Assembly: GCA_900548975.1 (NCBI GenBank)
Contig: URMS01000004.1
Span: 1-64,000, forward strand
DNA length: 64,000 nucleotides
From: an uncultured Porphyromonadaceae bacterium
Lineage (GTDB): Bacteria; Bacteroidota; Bacteroidia; Bacteroidales; Muribaculaceae
Direction: 5' to 3'
Below, in pieces: positions 17,915-26,590 of the stretch. Made by a program: the position numbers and the translations under genes. Positions within the stretch are counted from its first letter, which is position 1. Each line of letters begins with the position of its first letter. The notes beneath the pieces were generated by a model, which saw nothing but the letters and a program-made list of their open reading frames with translations, was not told the DNA's origin and made no database searches.

Positions 17915-19911
17915 TGAAACGTTTCCTGCTTACATTCCTTGCCGGCCTCATCACCGCCACCGGTACATTGTGGGCCACAGACTACGAAATCACCGCTCTT
18001 ACCACTCCCACCATCAGCATAGGCGGCAAAACGCTGAAAAAAGGCGACCGCTTCTCCGACCGCGGGGCCATTTCGTGGGCCGACAACCGCCAGTCGATGG
18101 AAGTGAAGAACCTCAGCACCGGCCGCCTGCACCGCCTCTCGGCCAAGGCGATGAAAACCAAATGGGATGCCCGCAGCATGGCCGACTTCATAGCGTCGAC
18201 ATCGAAAGGCTCCACCCGCGGCGAAAGCGGCAAGGTGCTGTTCGAGAAAGCGGCCAACAGCGACAAATTCGCCGAAAAACGCATAGCCCTCGTGATCGGC
18301 AACTCCGATTACGAGACACAGGCCTATCTGCGCAACGCCCAGAAAGACGCCAACGACGTAGCCGCCACTCTGCAGCAGCTCGGTTTCGACATCATCGAGG
18401 CCTACGAATGCTCCTACGGCGAGATGAAGCAGGCTCTCGGCCTGTTTCAGGAAAAGGCTCAGGGCTACGATGTGGCAGTGTTCTACTTCGCCGGCCACGG
18501 TCTGCAGGACGAAGGCGTGAACTATCTGCTGCCTGTCGAGGCTAAACTCGAGATGCGCTCCGAACTCAAGGAATGCCTCAACGCCGACGACGTGCTCTAC
18601 ACCCTCGAACACAGCGGTGTGCCCGAGCGCATTGCCTTCATGGACGCCTGCCGCAACATCAGACGCTCATGGAACCGCAGCACCGAGCAGGGCCTCGCAC
18701 GCATGGAGGGCGAACCGGGTTCGGTGATAATGTTCTCCACATCGAGCGGCAATGTGGCCTTCGACGGCGAGGGCGACAACAGCCCATTTGCCAAGGCACT
18801 GATATCCAATATCGTGAAAGCCGGAGCAGGTTTTGCCGAGACAATGGCTTCGATAGCCCGCGACACCTACGCCGGCACCGGCCGCCGACAGACACCCCTG
18901 CAGGTGGGCACCCTGATGAGCGACTTCGCATTCAACAAGCCAGGCGTGGCCATAGCCGCCGCTGCCATTAGCGCTGCCGCCGACGCCGCAGTGCAGACCG
19001 TGACACGCCGCAACGACAGCCAGTCGTCCTACGCCCCGTCGCGCCCGGCCATGCAGCAGCCGAGAATGGAATTCGATGCCGACATCGCCGTGATGCTGCG
19101 CAGCTGCAAACGCGCAGGCAACAAGCTGCGCCTCACCTTCATGCTCGAAAACCGCAGCCGCAAAGACATGCAGGCAATGGTGGCGACACAGGAACACGGC
19201 CACGACACCGGCGTTTTCGACAATGAGGGCAACGAATACCGCGGCGGCGACGTCCTCTTCGCTGCCGGAGGTGCCACATATTTCGAAATGTGCCCGCAGG
19301 TACCACTGCCTGTCGGACGGCCTGTGAAGCTCGAAATGACGGTCAACGATTTCTCGCGCACGGCATCCTCGCTGCCTGTGGCCTATATTAATTTCCGCAA
19401 TGCCGGCACAAGCGACCCCTACGGAGCCGCCACGCTCGAAATCAGAAACATACCCGTAGGCTTCGATATGCCCGAAATGCCGGAAAACAATTTGCGTACG
19501 TCGGTCGACATGACCGCACCCGACATCGACGTAAATGTGACCGACGCCCGCCGCGCAGGCAACGCAGTGATATTCTCGATCGTAATGACCAACAACAGCC
19601 GAAACACCATCACGCCCGACATCGTGGGCAAAGAACCATGCGCCGGATACACCTACGCCACTCAGTTCATAACATCGGAAGGCGACATCCACGACCGCTA
19701 CCAGGTGATAGTGACAAAGGGCAATTCGACCGAGGCTATCGACCGCTTCTCCCTGCCGCAGGGTGTGCCCGTGAAACTGAACATACGTCTGAAAGACTAC
19801 CCGCGCAACGAATCGACAGTGAAATACTTCCAGCTCGACATGCGCAACGTCGACCCCGCCGAGACCTACGGCATCGGCGCCCTCACCATCGAAAACCTCC
19901 CCATCCGCTGA
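17914..19911 (+). CDS. Exported caspase-family (peptidase C14) protein
   Basis: A 665-residue protein with a signal peptide (about 1-21). The caspase-like fold covers about 122-375, with RIALVIGNSDY, the catalytic histidine in YFAGHG (H195) and the catalytic cysteine in FMDACRN (C246). A low-complexity alanine-rich linker (about 380-410) leads to two repeated beta-domains (about 425-540 and 550-665), each with a VxMLxxxxRxxN / NNSRNTI-type core and an RNIPV or ENLPI end. The chosen start overlaps the stop of the CHASE2 gene. It probably acts in the periplasm. Both catalytic residues are present, so it should be active; the substrate is unknown. Confidence 0.85.
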   Translation: MKRFLLTFLAGLITATGTLWATDYEITALTTPTISIGGKTLKKGDRFSDRGAISWADNRQSMEVKNLSTGRLHRLSAKAMKTKWDARSMADFIASTSKGSTRGESGKVLFEKAANSDKFAEKRIALVIGNSDYETQAYLRNAQKDANDVAATLQQLGFDIIEAYECSYGEMKQALGLFQEKAQGYDVAVFYFAGHGLQDEGVNYLLPVEAKLEMRSELKECLNADDVLYTLEHSGVPERIAFMDACRNIRRSWNRSTEQGLARMEGEPGSVIMFSTSSGNVAFDGEGDNSPFAKALISNIVKAGAGFAETMASIARDTYAGTGRRQTPLQVGTLMSDFAFNKPGVAIAAAAISAAADAAVQTVTRRNDSQSSYAPSRPAMQQPRMEFDADIAVMLRSCKRAGNKLRLTFMLENRSRKDMQAMVATQEHGHDTGVFDNEGNEYRGGDVLFAAGGATYFEMCPQVPLPVGRPVKLEMTVNDFSRTASSLPVAYINFRNAGTSDPYGAATLEIRNIPVGFDMPEMPENNLRTSVDMTAPDIDVNVTDARRAGNAVIFSIVMTNNSRNTITPDIVGKEPCAGYTYATQFITSEGDIHDRYQVIVTKGNSTEAIDRFSLPQGVPVKLNIRLKDYPRNESTVKYFQLDMRNVDPAETYGIGALTIENLPIR

Positions 19912-19920
19912 CCCCAGCCC

Positions 19921-19954
19921 CCCCCGGCAGCCCGCCAACGCCTCCTGCCGGGGG
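19921..19954. terminator. GC-rich hairpin after the caspase gene
   Basis: Perfect 10-base arms CCCCCGGCAG (19921-19930) and CTGCCGGGGG (19945-19954), ten bases after the stop codon. No T-run follows, so it is a weak intrinsic terminator or an mRNA-end stabiliser. It also marks the edge of the A+T-rich insertion that follows. Confidence 0.5.
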
Positions 19955-20175
19955 CGCTACCCCGCTTGTAGCCAATGACAAAGATGTTAATTATATGCAA
20001 TTAAATGGACGGTGTTAACAAAAGTGCGTAAAAAACATAGTCATTCCACCTTTGTATCGACTGGAAAACTATATTTTTCAAGTAGATCACTTACTAAAAT
20101 CTTCAAAATTTAAGGCTGATAATATAGCCTAAGATTATGGATATTAATGCTAATTTAAATTAGTTTTTGTATCTC

Positions 20176-20742
20176 TTATTCTTCGTGTTGAGATAATTTC
20201 GCTGCTGTAAGAAGCCTCTCCGAATAATCATTCTCCCAAACCATCACATCTTGAATAAAACAAGCTGATTTTGGCTTACGTATCCATGGATTTTCATTTC
20301 TGTCATACCATAAATTTACAATACTTATAGAAGGTAATTTGGCTAAAGGTGTTTTCTTTTTCTTATCATTATCAGTTAGTAAATCTCGATAATATCTGAT
20401 AAAAAAAGTTTCAACTTCCTCAACCTTTGTATCAGAATGCCACCTTAAATCGCCAAAACGTCCTATCCAAATATCCAAATAGTAATCCTCTTTTAATGTA
20501 GATAGAATAGCATGTCTCAAGTTCAATCGATTACGAATCCCATCAAGTTTATGATGAATGCCAAAATAACGATGAACCTTAGGCCTACCAATTCTATTTA
20601 TTCCTGTAAGATAATAGAATGTGAAACAAGAAGAATGACATACTTCATTATTATCGCCACGCTTCACATAATTGGCAACATCATTGTCTGACTTGAATGG
20701 TCCGACCCATTGAATTACATAGCTGCGCTTTATATCGTTCAT
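20176..20742 (-). CDS. Hypothetical protein, possibly a divergent GIY-YIG-like protein
   Basis: A 188-residue protein I do not recognise with confidence. A segment with FYYLTGINR near residue 42, VHRYFGIHHKLDGIRNRL near 56-73 and several later tryptophans resembles the layout of GIY-YIG nucleases (two short strands, then a helix with an arginine), but the signature letters are not exact. It is low in G+C, on the minus strand, 28 bases downstream of a clear GIY-YIG gene in the same orientation, so the two may be one operon. It was probably acquired by transfer. Confidence 0.6.
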   Translation of the reverse strand: MNDIKRSYVIQWVGPFKSDNDVANYVKRGDNNEVCHSSCFTFYYLTGINRIGRPKVHRYFGIHHKLDGIRNRLNLRHAILSTLKEDYYLDIWIGRFGDLRWHSDTKVEEVETFFIRYYRDLLTDNDKKKKTPLAKLPSISIVNLWYDRNENPWIRKPKSACFIQDVMVWENDYSERLLTAAKLSQHEE

Positions 20743-20770
20743 AACAATAGGATTTATCTAAAAAGCGTGG

Positions 20771-21547
20771 CTAAAAATTGTTGCGGGGAATATAGGTTAT
20801 GGCGCCGCCACTGCCAAAAGGATAGTCGCTTACGTCCGTATTCAGGTATGGAGAATCCGGAACAATGTCCCCCTCAAATACGAAGCGTGGTTTTTTGAAA
20901 ACCGTCCCGTCCTCCGCGACCGAACAAAGAGACTTACCTTTGACGGCTATGACAATACGGACAATTCCTCGGTATATACCTAAGATATAGTCTATCTTGT
21001 CAGCTTTGGCGGGCGATATCGCCCAGTATTTCCGCGCACTCTCGTAATCGTTGGCCCGACGATACACCCCGTATGCCGATGATTGCTTGTAACTTTTATT
21101 CAGGCTGACTAAAAGAAGTCTCTCTCCCGGAATAGGATCGATCCTGGGACAGTCGTACAATGTATTTATTTCTTCGTCGGTTTTAATACCCTCGTTCCAC
21201 TGATGGTGTCCAGAAACAATATTGGTCAGAATATATTCCTTATTGAAAGCCGGATAAGTCAGGAGGTCGATTATCGATGATTCCACAGTATATGCCTCTT
21301 CTTCAGACAAGTTATGCCGGATAATGTAATACTTTACTTCCAGTCCAAGATTCCTGATTTCCCTTATGGTAGATAACTTCAGACTTTGGGAATCATCTGC
21401 AAATGCCGCGTGTGCATGCTGATAGACACGATTTCCCGTACCTTTCCCGACATAGAAAATGCGATTGTCCCGCGGATCCACAAGCGCATATACATAACAT
21501 CTTAGTGCTTCTATTACACTTTGTTTAAACGACTTTTCCATGCTCAT
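20771..21547 (-). CDS. GIY-YIG nuclease domain protein (LEM-3-like)
   Basis: A 258-residue protein. Its GIY-YIG domain at about 17-115 is clear: CYVYALVDPRDNRIFYVGKGTGNRVYQH gives the two strands (VYAL, YVGKG) and the arginine R40, with a glutamate-bearing helix (VESSIIDLL) later. This version is like the LEM-3 / ankyrin-type GIY-YIG group found singly in bacteria. The C-terminal half (about 130-258) includes a region like a nucleic-acid-binding or restriction-related domain that I cannot name. Low G+C and isolation suggest acquisition; a role in defence is a guess. Confidence 0.75.
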   Translation of the reverse strand: MSMEKSFKQSVIEALRCYVYALVDPRDNRIFYVGKGTGNRVYQHAHAAFADDSQSLKLSTIREIRNLGLEVKYYIIRHNLSEEEAYTVESSIIDLLTYPAFNKEYILTNIVSGHHQWNEGIKTDEEINTLYDCPRIDPIPGERLLLVSLNKSYKQSSAYGVYRRANDYESARKYWAISPAKADKIDYILGIYRGIVRIVIAVKGKSLCSVAEDGTVFKKPRFVFEGDIVPDSPYLNTDVSDYPFGSGGAITYIPRNNF

Positions 21548-21884
21548 TAATATAAGGTCAAATCAGATGAAAAGACAGTACGGCTTCGTGGGACAGATTA
21601 TTCTGAGAATATAGTTTCTAACTCTCGATATAAACGATAGATCCATCGATCTCATAAGAGTCTTCAGACAGCCACAGTCCAACCGGTAAGTGCAAAATTA
21701 GCAATTTGTTTGAAAAAAAAGGTTTTTCGGATTTGTGAGGCCAAACTTTTTCTCGAGTCTCAGATTTAGCTTCTCAGTCAGTTTTCTGATGTGATTATAC
21801 TCAGATTGCGTGGCGTTGACAATATACGGAAGACAAGTTTCTTATTTTTTTCGCCGATTATGACCTCGGTCTAAAGATTTTGGT

Positions 21885-21892
21885 TAAATTTG
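21885..21892 (+). promoter_or_regulatory. -7 promoter box of the GLPGLI/TonB operon leader
   Basis: TAAATTTG matches TAnnTTTG. It is 256 bases upstream of the first gene, so the transcript would carry a long leader that includes the stem-loop structure at 21953-22079. The rest of the gap 21548-21884 is A+T-rich and shows nothing else I can identify. Confidence 0.5.
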
Positions 21893-21952
21893 CGTCCGGA
21901 TAGGCATAGCCTTTCCGCAACATTTTGGAAAATAAGAAGCGTTATGCGTAAT

Positions 21953-22079
21953 CTTGTGATTTGAGAACGTAGGAAATTCGACAAATAGCACAAGGATTGG
22001 CATAGTGGTTCTCACGCTCATAGCGTGGGCTGCTATTGTTACATCTGTGCTAATGGTTTCCTACGACCTTCAAATCAAG
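21953..22079 (+). ncRNA. Nested stem-loop RNA candidate (leader or small RNA)
   Basis: A set of nested complementary arms. The outer stem is CTTG (21953), ATTTGA (21959) and CGTAGGAAA (21968-21976) pairing with TTTCCTACG (22057-22065), TCAAAT (22070) and CAAG (22076-22079). The next is AGCACA (21987-21992) with TGTGCT (22046-22051), then CATAG (22001) with CTATTG (22033). Inside is a perfect hairpin CACGCT / AGCGTG (22013-22018 / 22022-22027). No open frame covers it. It lies between a -7 box and the GLPGLI gene, so it may be a cis-acting leader (riboswitch-like) or a separate small RNA. The family is not recognised. Confidence 0.5.
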
Positions 22080-22147
22080 ACGTGACATAGCCGGCTCACG
22101 TTTCTTTTATAAACAATCTCTCCATCAGAGCCGGTGGCGAACAATAT

Positions 22148-23017
22148 ATGACAATGGAATCAAACCGTCTTATCATAGTATCATTTCTTCTTTGTCTCTT
22201 TCTTGGTGCAAGTGCCAGAAATAAGGCGCAGGATTATCCCCGGGCAGAAATCAAAGTGAGCTATAATTACCACGAAAAATTTATGCGGGGCAATGTGGAA
22301 TATACCGAGCGTGATATTCCCATGTTCTTACTCGCCAATTCAAATCAGTCAAAGTTTTATAGCCCCCACACTGAGTACAAGGACTCTCTCGAATCCACTC
22401 CTTCGGGAAGGGCCAAGGCAAAACAGATTTTTGACATCGCAATCAGGAAATATGCCGAATCAAAGGATGAAAGTGCCATGAATTCTGTTGTCTACCATAC
22501 ATTTATTTATGTATTTAAGGACAATCTGTCGGAGAAAATGACAGTATACGACAAAGCCGGGATGTCGGAAAGAGGAGTATACGAAGAGCCATACACCGAA
22601 CTCGCATGGGAGATTGGCGATTCCACAAAGACAGTTTTGGGATATGAATGTATCATGGCGTCGGCAGATTACCACGGCCGAAAATGGACAGCCTGGTTCG
22701 CTCCGGAAATCCCTGTGCAGGACGGTCCCTGGAAACTGCGCGGACTTCCGGGACTTATTCTTGAGGCCTCAGATTCGACAGGACATCACACTTTTGTTGC
22801 CGACGGAATCGAAGAGTCGGCTCAGCCGATGTACCCTATATACAGCAAGGATGAATATGACAGCATGAGCCGGCTCGACATGCTTCGCAGTCTGAGAAAC
22901 TACCGGGACAACTCTCACGCAATGGCCAAAGCAGCAACCGAAGGCATGCTCGACCTCGGACCGGACGCCCCGACGCAGACCGAATACGACTACCTCGAAA
23001 CCGACTATCACGAATGA
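22148..23017 (+). CDS. GLPGLI family exported protein
   Basis: A 289-residue protein of the Bacteroidetes GLPGLI family, named after the motif seen here in LRGLPGLILEAS. A signal peptide covers about residues 1-24. Family landmarks include ESKFYSP-like SKFYSPHTEY, TVLGYECIMASADYHGRKWTAWFAPEIPV and the C-terminal LETDYHE. GLPGLI proteins are typically encoded beside outer-membrane receptors; their function is unknown. Here it is followed, with a four-base overlap (ATGA), by a TonB-type receptor and then by a second GLPGLI paralogue. A second Met two codons in is an alternative start. Confidence 0.9.
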   Translation: MTMESNRLIIVSFLLCLFLGASARNKAQDYPRAEIKVSYNYHEKFMRGNVEYTERDIPMFLLANSNQSKFYSPHTEYKDSLESTPSGRAKAKQIFDIAIRKYAESKDESAMNSVVYHTFIYVFKDNLSEKMTVYDKAGMSERGVYEEPYTELAWEIGDSTKTVLGYECIMASADYHGRKWTAWFAPEIPVQDGPWKLRGLPGLILEASDSTGHHTFVADGIEESAQPMYPIYSKDEYDSMSRLDMLRSLRNYRDNSHAMAKAATEGMLDLGPDAPTQTEYDYLETDYHE

Positions 23018-25593
23018 ACCGTATTCTGACATATCTGCTGTTCATATTTGTGTGTCTCAACGCCTTGGCACAGGTCAATGTTACGGGTACGGTTGTTGAA
23101 AAAGACAGCAACGAGCCTCTTGCCGGGGCATCGGTAATTGTCAAGGGAGCCGACGGCAAGATAAAGAAATTCGCCTCGTCAAAGTCGGACGGTGGCTTCG
23201 CTATCACCATCCCGTCGACAGATGGTTGCCGGCTGGAAGTTACCATGATGAGTTTCGCCAGGCAATCTATACCTCTCGACAGCGTGAGCTTTCCATTGAC
23301 CGTCTTCATGGAGCCCGGCTCTACCTTACTCAAAGAGGTGACAATCAAGGCCGAGCGCATACGCGAGCAGGGCGACACCATCTCCTACAATGTCGGCAGT
23401 TTTGCCCAGCAGCAGGACCGGTCCATCGGCGATGTATTGCGGCGTATGCCCGGCATTGACGTCGCCAACAATGGCAAGATTCAGTATCAGGGCGAGGACA
23501 TCAACAAGTTCTACATCGAAGGCTCCGACCTGCTCGGCGGCAAATACGGCATAGCCACCAACGGCATCAGCCACGAAGATGTCGGCGCGGTTGAGGTTAT
23601 GGAAAACCATCAGCCCATGCAGGTGCTGTCGGGCATCTCTTTTTCCGATAAAGCGGCCATAAACCTCAAGCTGAAAAACAAGGCGAAAGCCACATGGACT
23701 TTCCACGGCGACGCCGGAGGCGGCTGGTCGTGGCAGCCCGAAGGGGCCGTATGGGACGGCGAGCTGTTCGCCATGGCCGTGATGCCCGGATTTCAGAACA
23801 TAACCACTCTGCGAACCAACAATACCGGCGAGGACCTTGCATCGTCAGGTACCGATTTCTTCGCCGACCGCCGGCAGACAGGACTCAGCCGATATGTCGA
23901 AGTCGGACTGCCCGGAGTGCCGTCATTAAGCGACAAACGGACGCTGTTCAACCGCTCCTTCCTCGTTTCGACCAACAGCCTGTGGAAACTAAGAAATGGT
24001 GAGTTCAAGGCCAACATCGACTACTCCTTCAACCGCGTCACGGCCAATGCCTCGAACATCACCACGTACTTTCTTGACGAGGGCGACCGCCTGATTACCG
24101 AAAACCGAAGCGGCACGGAGCACAGCCATTCCCTGAGCGGAAAATTCATCTATGAGCTAAACCAGAAGACGGCGTTCGTCAACAACACGCTCCTGACAAA
24201 CATAGACTGGGATGATGTCAGCCTCGCCACAACCGGCTCTTTACCCAACAGTCAGGCGGCCTCGCTGCCCGATTACTATGTCAGCAACAAATTCAAGATG
24301 ATAAAACGCTTCAAAGGCCAACATCTTGTAACTTTCCGGAGCGTGAACGAATGGGAATCCCTGCCACAGACGCTCAATCTCGACATGAACGATGAACGGT
24401 TCCGTCAGCACATTTCCGACCATGCTTCCTACACCCATGAGAGTGCGGCGTACGCCTTCAACATAACAGGGGTGACGCTGAGCCTTGAAGGTGGAATAAA
24501 GGCTTATCTCCGCTCGATGGATTCGCAACTGCCCGACTTGCCCGAGGAACTTCCCGGTCTGACTGAAAACGTGGTCAGCACCAGCTATCTCACCGTATAT
24601 GCGACCCCCGAAATTGAATACTGGGTGCGCCGGGTGAATCTGTCGCTCGACCTCCCAGTCAGTTACGCCCGTTATTCTTTCGACAGGGCGATTGCCAACC
24701 GCAACGAGGTATATTTCTCTCCGTCGCTCAGTTTCAACTGGAAACCGAACAACCGCTTTTCGGGCTCCTTACGCGGCGGTCTCGGACGCTCGCCCATGAA
24801 TCTCAACCTTATCCATCCCGGACTCATAATGACCAACTACCGCACTCTGAAATCCGGCGTGGATAATTTCTATAACTCGTCGTCGCAGAACGTGTCAGCA
24901 AGCATCAGCTACAAACACACCCGCCACGGCCTGTTTGCCAACGGCATGGTCATGCACTCGTGGAGCCACCTTCCATACACTATGGCACAGCAGCTCTATG
25001 GCGACTATGTGGTTTACAGCTATGCAGACGCCAAGAACGACAGCAAAATGCTTATGGCGATGGGCAACATCGGCAAGACCCTCGATTTCATGCGCGGAAG
25101 CTGCAATATCAACGGCTCGTTCAGCCGCAACGAGTCGCATCTGCTCTCGCAGAAGCAATCGGTCAATTCGGTCAGCACCGGCTGGAGCGTCGGAGGCAAA
25201 ATCAACGGCAGCCCATGCCGCTGGTTCAGTTTCGACTACCGTATCGACTATTCCGATAGCCGCCTGACGATGAACGGACTGAGCGAATCGTGGCTCTCGG
25301 CACTGGAGAACGAACTGAGCCTGACTTTCATACCCCACCGCAAATGGCAATGGACCATCTGCGGCGAACATTACCGCAACGAACTGACCGAGCATAAATA
25401 TAAAGACATAGTGATGCTCGATACCAAACTGACATTTCAGCTCAACAAAAGGATAGAATTTGCCGCATCGCTCACCAACATGCTCAACAAGCAAAGCTAC
25501 AACTACACCACCTACTCGCAACTATCATCATTCGAGAGCCGGCGGCAGCTCCGCGGCCGTCAGCTCCTGTTCTCTATAACCCTCAGAAAATAA
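23014..25593 (+). CDS. TonB-dependent-receptor-like outer membrane protein
   Basis: An 859-residue outer-membrane beta-barrel protein. A signal peptide (about 1-19) is followed by a carboxypeptidase-regulatory-like domain (about 21-105: VTGTVVEKDSNEPLAGASVIVKG). A plug-like domain comes next (DVLRRMPGIDV...YQGEDINKFYIEG, about 140-225), then a long barrel ending in aromatic-rich strands (RGRQLLFSITLRK). It resembles the receptor paired with GLPGLI proteins rather than SusC; no SusD gene is adjacent. It sits between two GLPGLI genes with a four-base overlap upstream and a five-base gap downstream. The substrate is unknown. Confidence 0.88.
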   Translation: MNRILTYLLFIFVCLNALAQVNVTGTVVEKDSNEPLAGASVIVKGADGKIKKFASSKSDGGFAITIPSTDGCRLEVTMMSFARQSIPLDSVSFPLTVFMEPGSTLLKEVTIKAERIREQGDTISYNVGSFAQQQDRSIGDVLRRMPGIDVANNGKIQYQGEDINKFYIEGSDLLGGKYGIATNGISHEDVGAVEVMENHQPMQVLSGISFSDKAAINLKLKNKAKATWTFHGDAGGGWSWQPEGAVWDGELFAMAVMPGFQNITTLRTNNTGEDLASSGTDFFADRRQTGLSRYVEVGLPGVPSLSDKRTLFNRSFLVSTNSLWKLRNGEFKANIDYSFNRVTANASNITTYFLDEGDRLITENRSGTEHSHSLSGKFIYELNQKTAFVNNTLLTNIDWDDVSLATTGSLPNSQAASLPDYYVSNKFKMIKRFKGQHLVTFRSVNEWESLPQTLNLDMNDERFRQHISDHASYTHESAAYAFNITGVTLSLEGGIKAYLRSMDSQLPDLPEELPGLTENVVSTSYLTVYATPEIEYWVRRVNLSLDLPVSYARYSFDRAIANRNEVYFSPSLSFNWKPNNRFSGSLRGGLGRSPMNLNLIHPGLIMTNYRTLKSGVDNFYNSSSQNVSASISYKHTRHGLFANGMVMHSWSHLPYTMAQQLYGDYVVYSYADAKNDSKMLMAMGNIGKTLDFMRGSCNINGSFSRNESHLLSQKQSVNSVSTGWSVGGKINGSPCRWFSFDYRIDYSDSRLTMNGLSESWLSALENELSLTFIPHRKWQWTICGEHYRNELTEHKYKDIVMLDTKLTFQLNKRIEFAASLTNMLNKQSYNYTTYSQLSSFESRRQLRGRQLLFSITLRK

Positions 25594-25598
25594 CCGAT

Positions 25599-26450
25599 AT
25601 GAAGCATACAATCACAATCCTGTCCATGTGTATCATGGCAATAGCCGCCAATGCGCAATCGAAAGCCGACATAGAGGTCAGCTATGCTGCCCATCATCCC
25701 AATCTCCGCAACGGCAAGGACGATATTACAAGCCGGTATATTCTGCTCGCCAATGCCGACGAGTCAAAGTTCTACTCGCCAATGACCGAGTATGTGGATT
25801 CGCTCAACTCGACACCCGAAGGAAAAGCAAAACTCAATGAAATGACACGCAACGCCTATCTGGGAGGAAAACTGGATGACATTCCCCGTTCCGACGGTTC
25901 CTACTACGTCGTTAAATCCGGCAAGGACAGCAAATACCGGTATTACGATAACTCGGGTCTCGAAAAATATGTGTATGAAGAACCCCTTGCCGAAATACAG
26001 TGGGAAATTGCCGACGATTCAACCAAAACGGTACTGGGTTATGAATGCCTCATGGCTACCGCCGACTACCACGGCCGCAGATGGACTGCATGGTTTTCTC
26101 CTGAAATTCCCGTGAATGCCGGACCGTGGAAACTTGCAGGTCTGCCGGGCCTTATATTGGAAGCGACTGCCGACGGCGGCCAATACCGTTTTGAGGCGAC
26201 GGGCCTACAGCAGACCGACAGGACAATAACGCCTCTGTATCTCACCGGTGAATATGAGAAAACCGACCGTATCCGGTTCCTTAAAGCGCGTCGCAGCTTC
26301 CTCGACAATCCGCTTGGCAAGATCAACGCTCAGTTTGCAGGTTCGGGAGTATCTGTGGGCCGGGTGCAAAACGAAGACGGCACCGATGCGACCGGTTCAA
26401 TCTTCGTCCCGGCATCGGTCGTCGACCTGATCGAAACGGACTATCATTAA
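25599..26450 (+). CDS. GLPGLI family exported protein (second copy)
   Basis: A 283-residue paralogue of the protein at 22148. A signal peptide covers residues 1-19 (AIAANAQ). It shares SKFYSPMTEYVDSLNSTPEGKAK, TVLGYECLMATADYHGRRWTAWFSPEIPV, AGLPGLILEA and a C-terminal LIETDYH. Strong similarity to its neighbour indicates tandem duplication around the receptor gene. Function unknown; likely works with the receptor in the envelope. Confidence 0.9.
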   Translation: MKHTITILSMCIMAIAANAQSKADIEVSYAAHHPNLRNGKDDITSRYILLANADESKFYSPMTEYVDSLNSTPEGKAKLNEMTRNAYLGGKLDDIPRSDGSYYVVKSGKDSKYRYYDNSGLEKYVYEEPLAEIQWEIADDSTKTVLGYECLMATADYHGRRWTAWFSPEIPVNAGPWKLAGLPGLILEATADGGQYRFEATGLQQTDRTITPLYLTGEYEKTDRIRFLKARRSFLDNPLGKINAQFAGSGVSVGRVQNEDGTDATGSIFVPASVVDLIETDYH

Positions 26451-26526
26451 AGGCAGCTGCGGTGAGGTTTGCCGCCCGTGCTCATCGGGCGTAACGGCAG
26501 GATTGTGAGATTGTAACAGCTTTGTT

Positions 26527-26558
26527 TTTGGTAAACGGCGAATTTTTCGCTAATTTTG
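26527..26558 (+). promoter_or_regulatory. Promoter of purL
   Basis: TTTG at 26527-26530, a 20-base spacer and TAATTTTG at 26551-26558; a good Bacteroidetes promoter 32 bases before the start codon. Confidence 0.75.
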
Positions 26559-26590
26559 CAGCCAAAACCTAATCACTCACATCTTACACG

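Noticed and set aside
26457..26510. Possible terminator after the second GLPGLI gene (GCCCG...CGGGC)
   Set aside because: Five-base arms with no T-run; too weak to claim.
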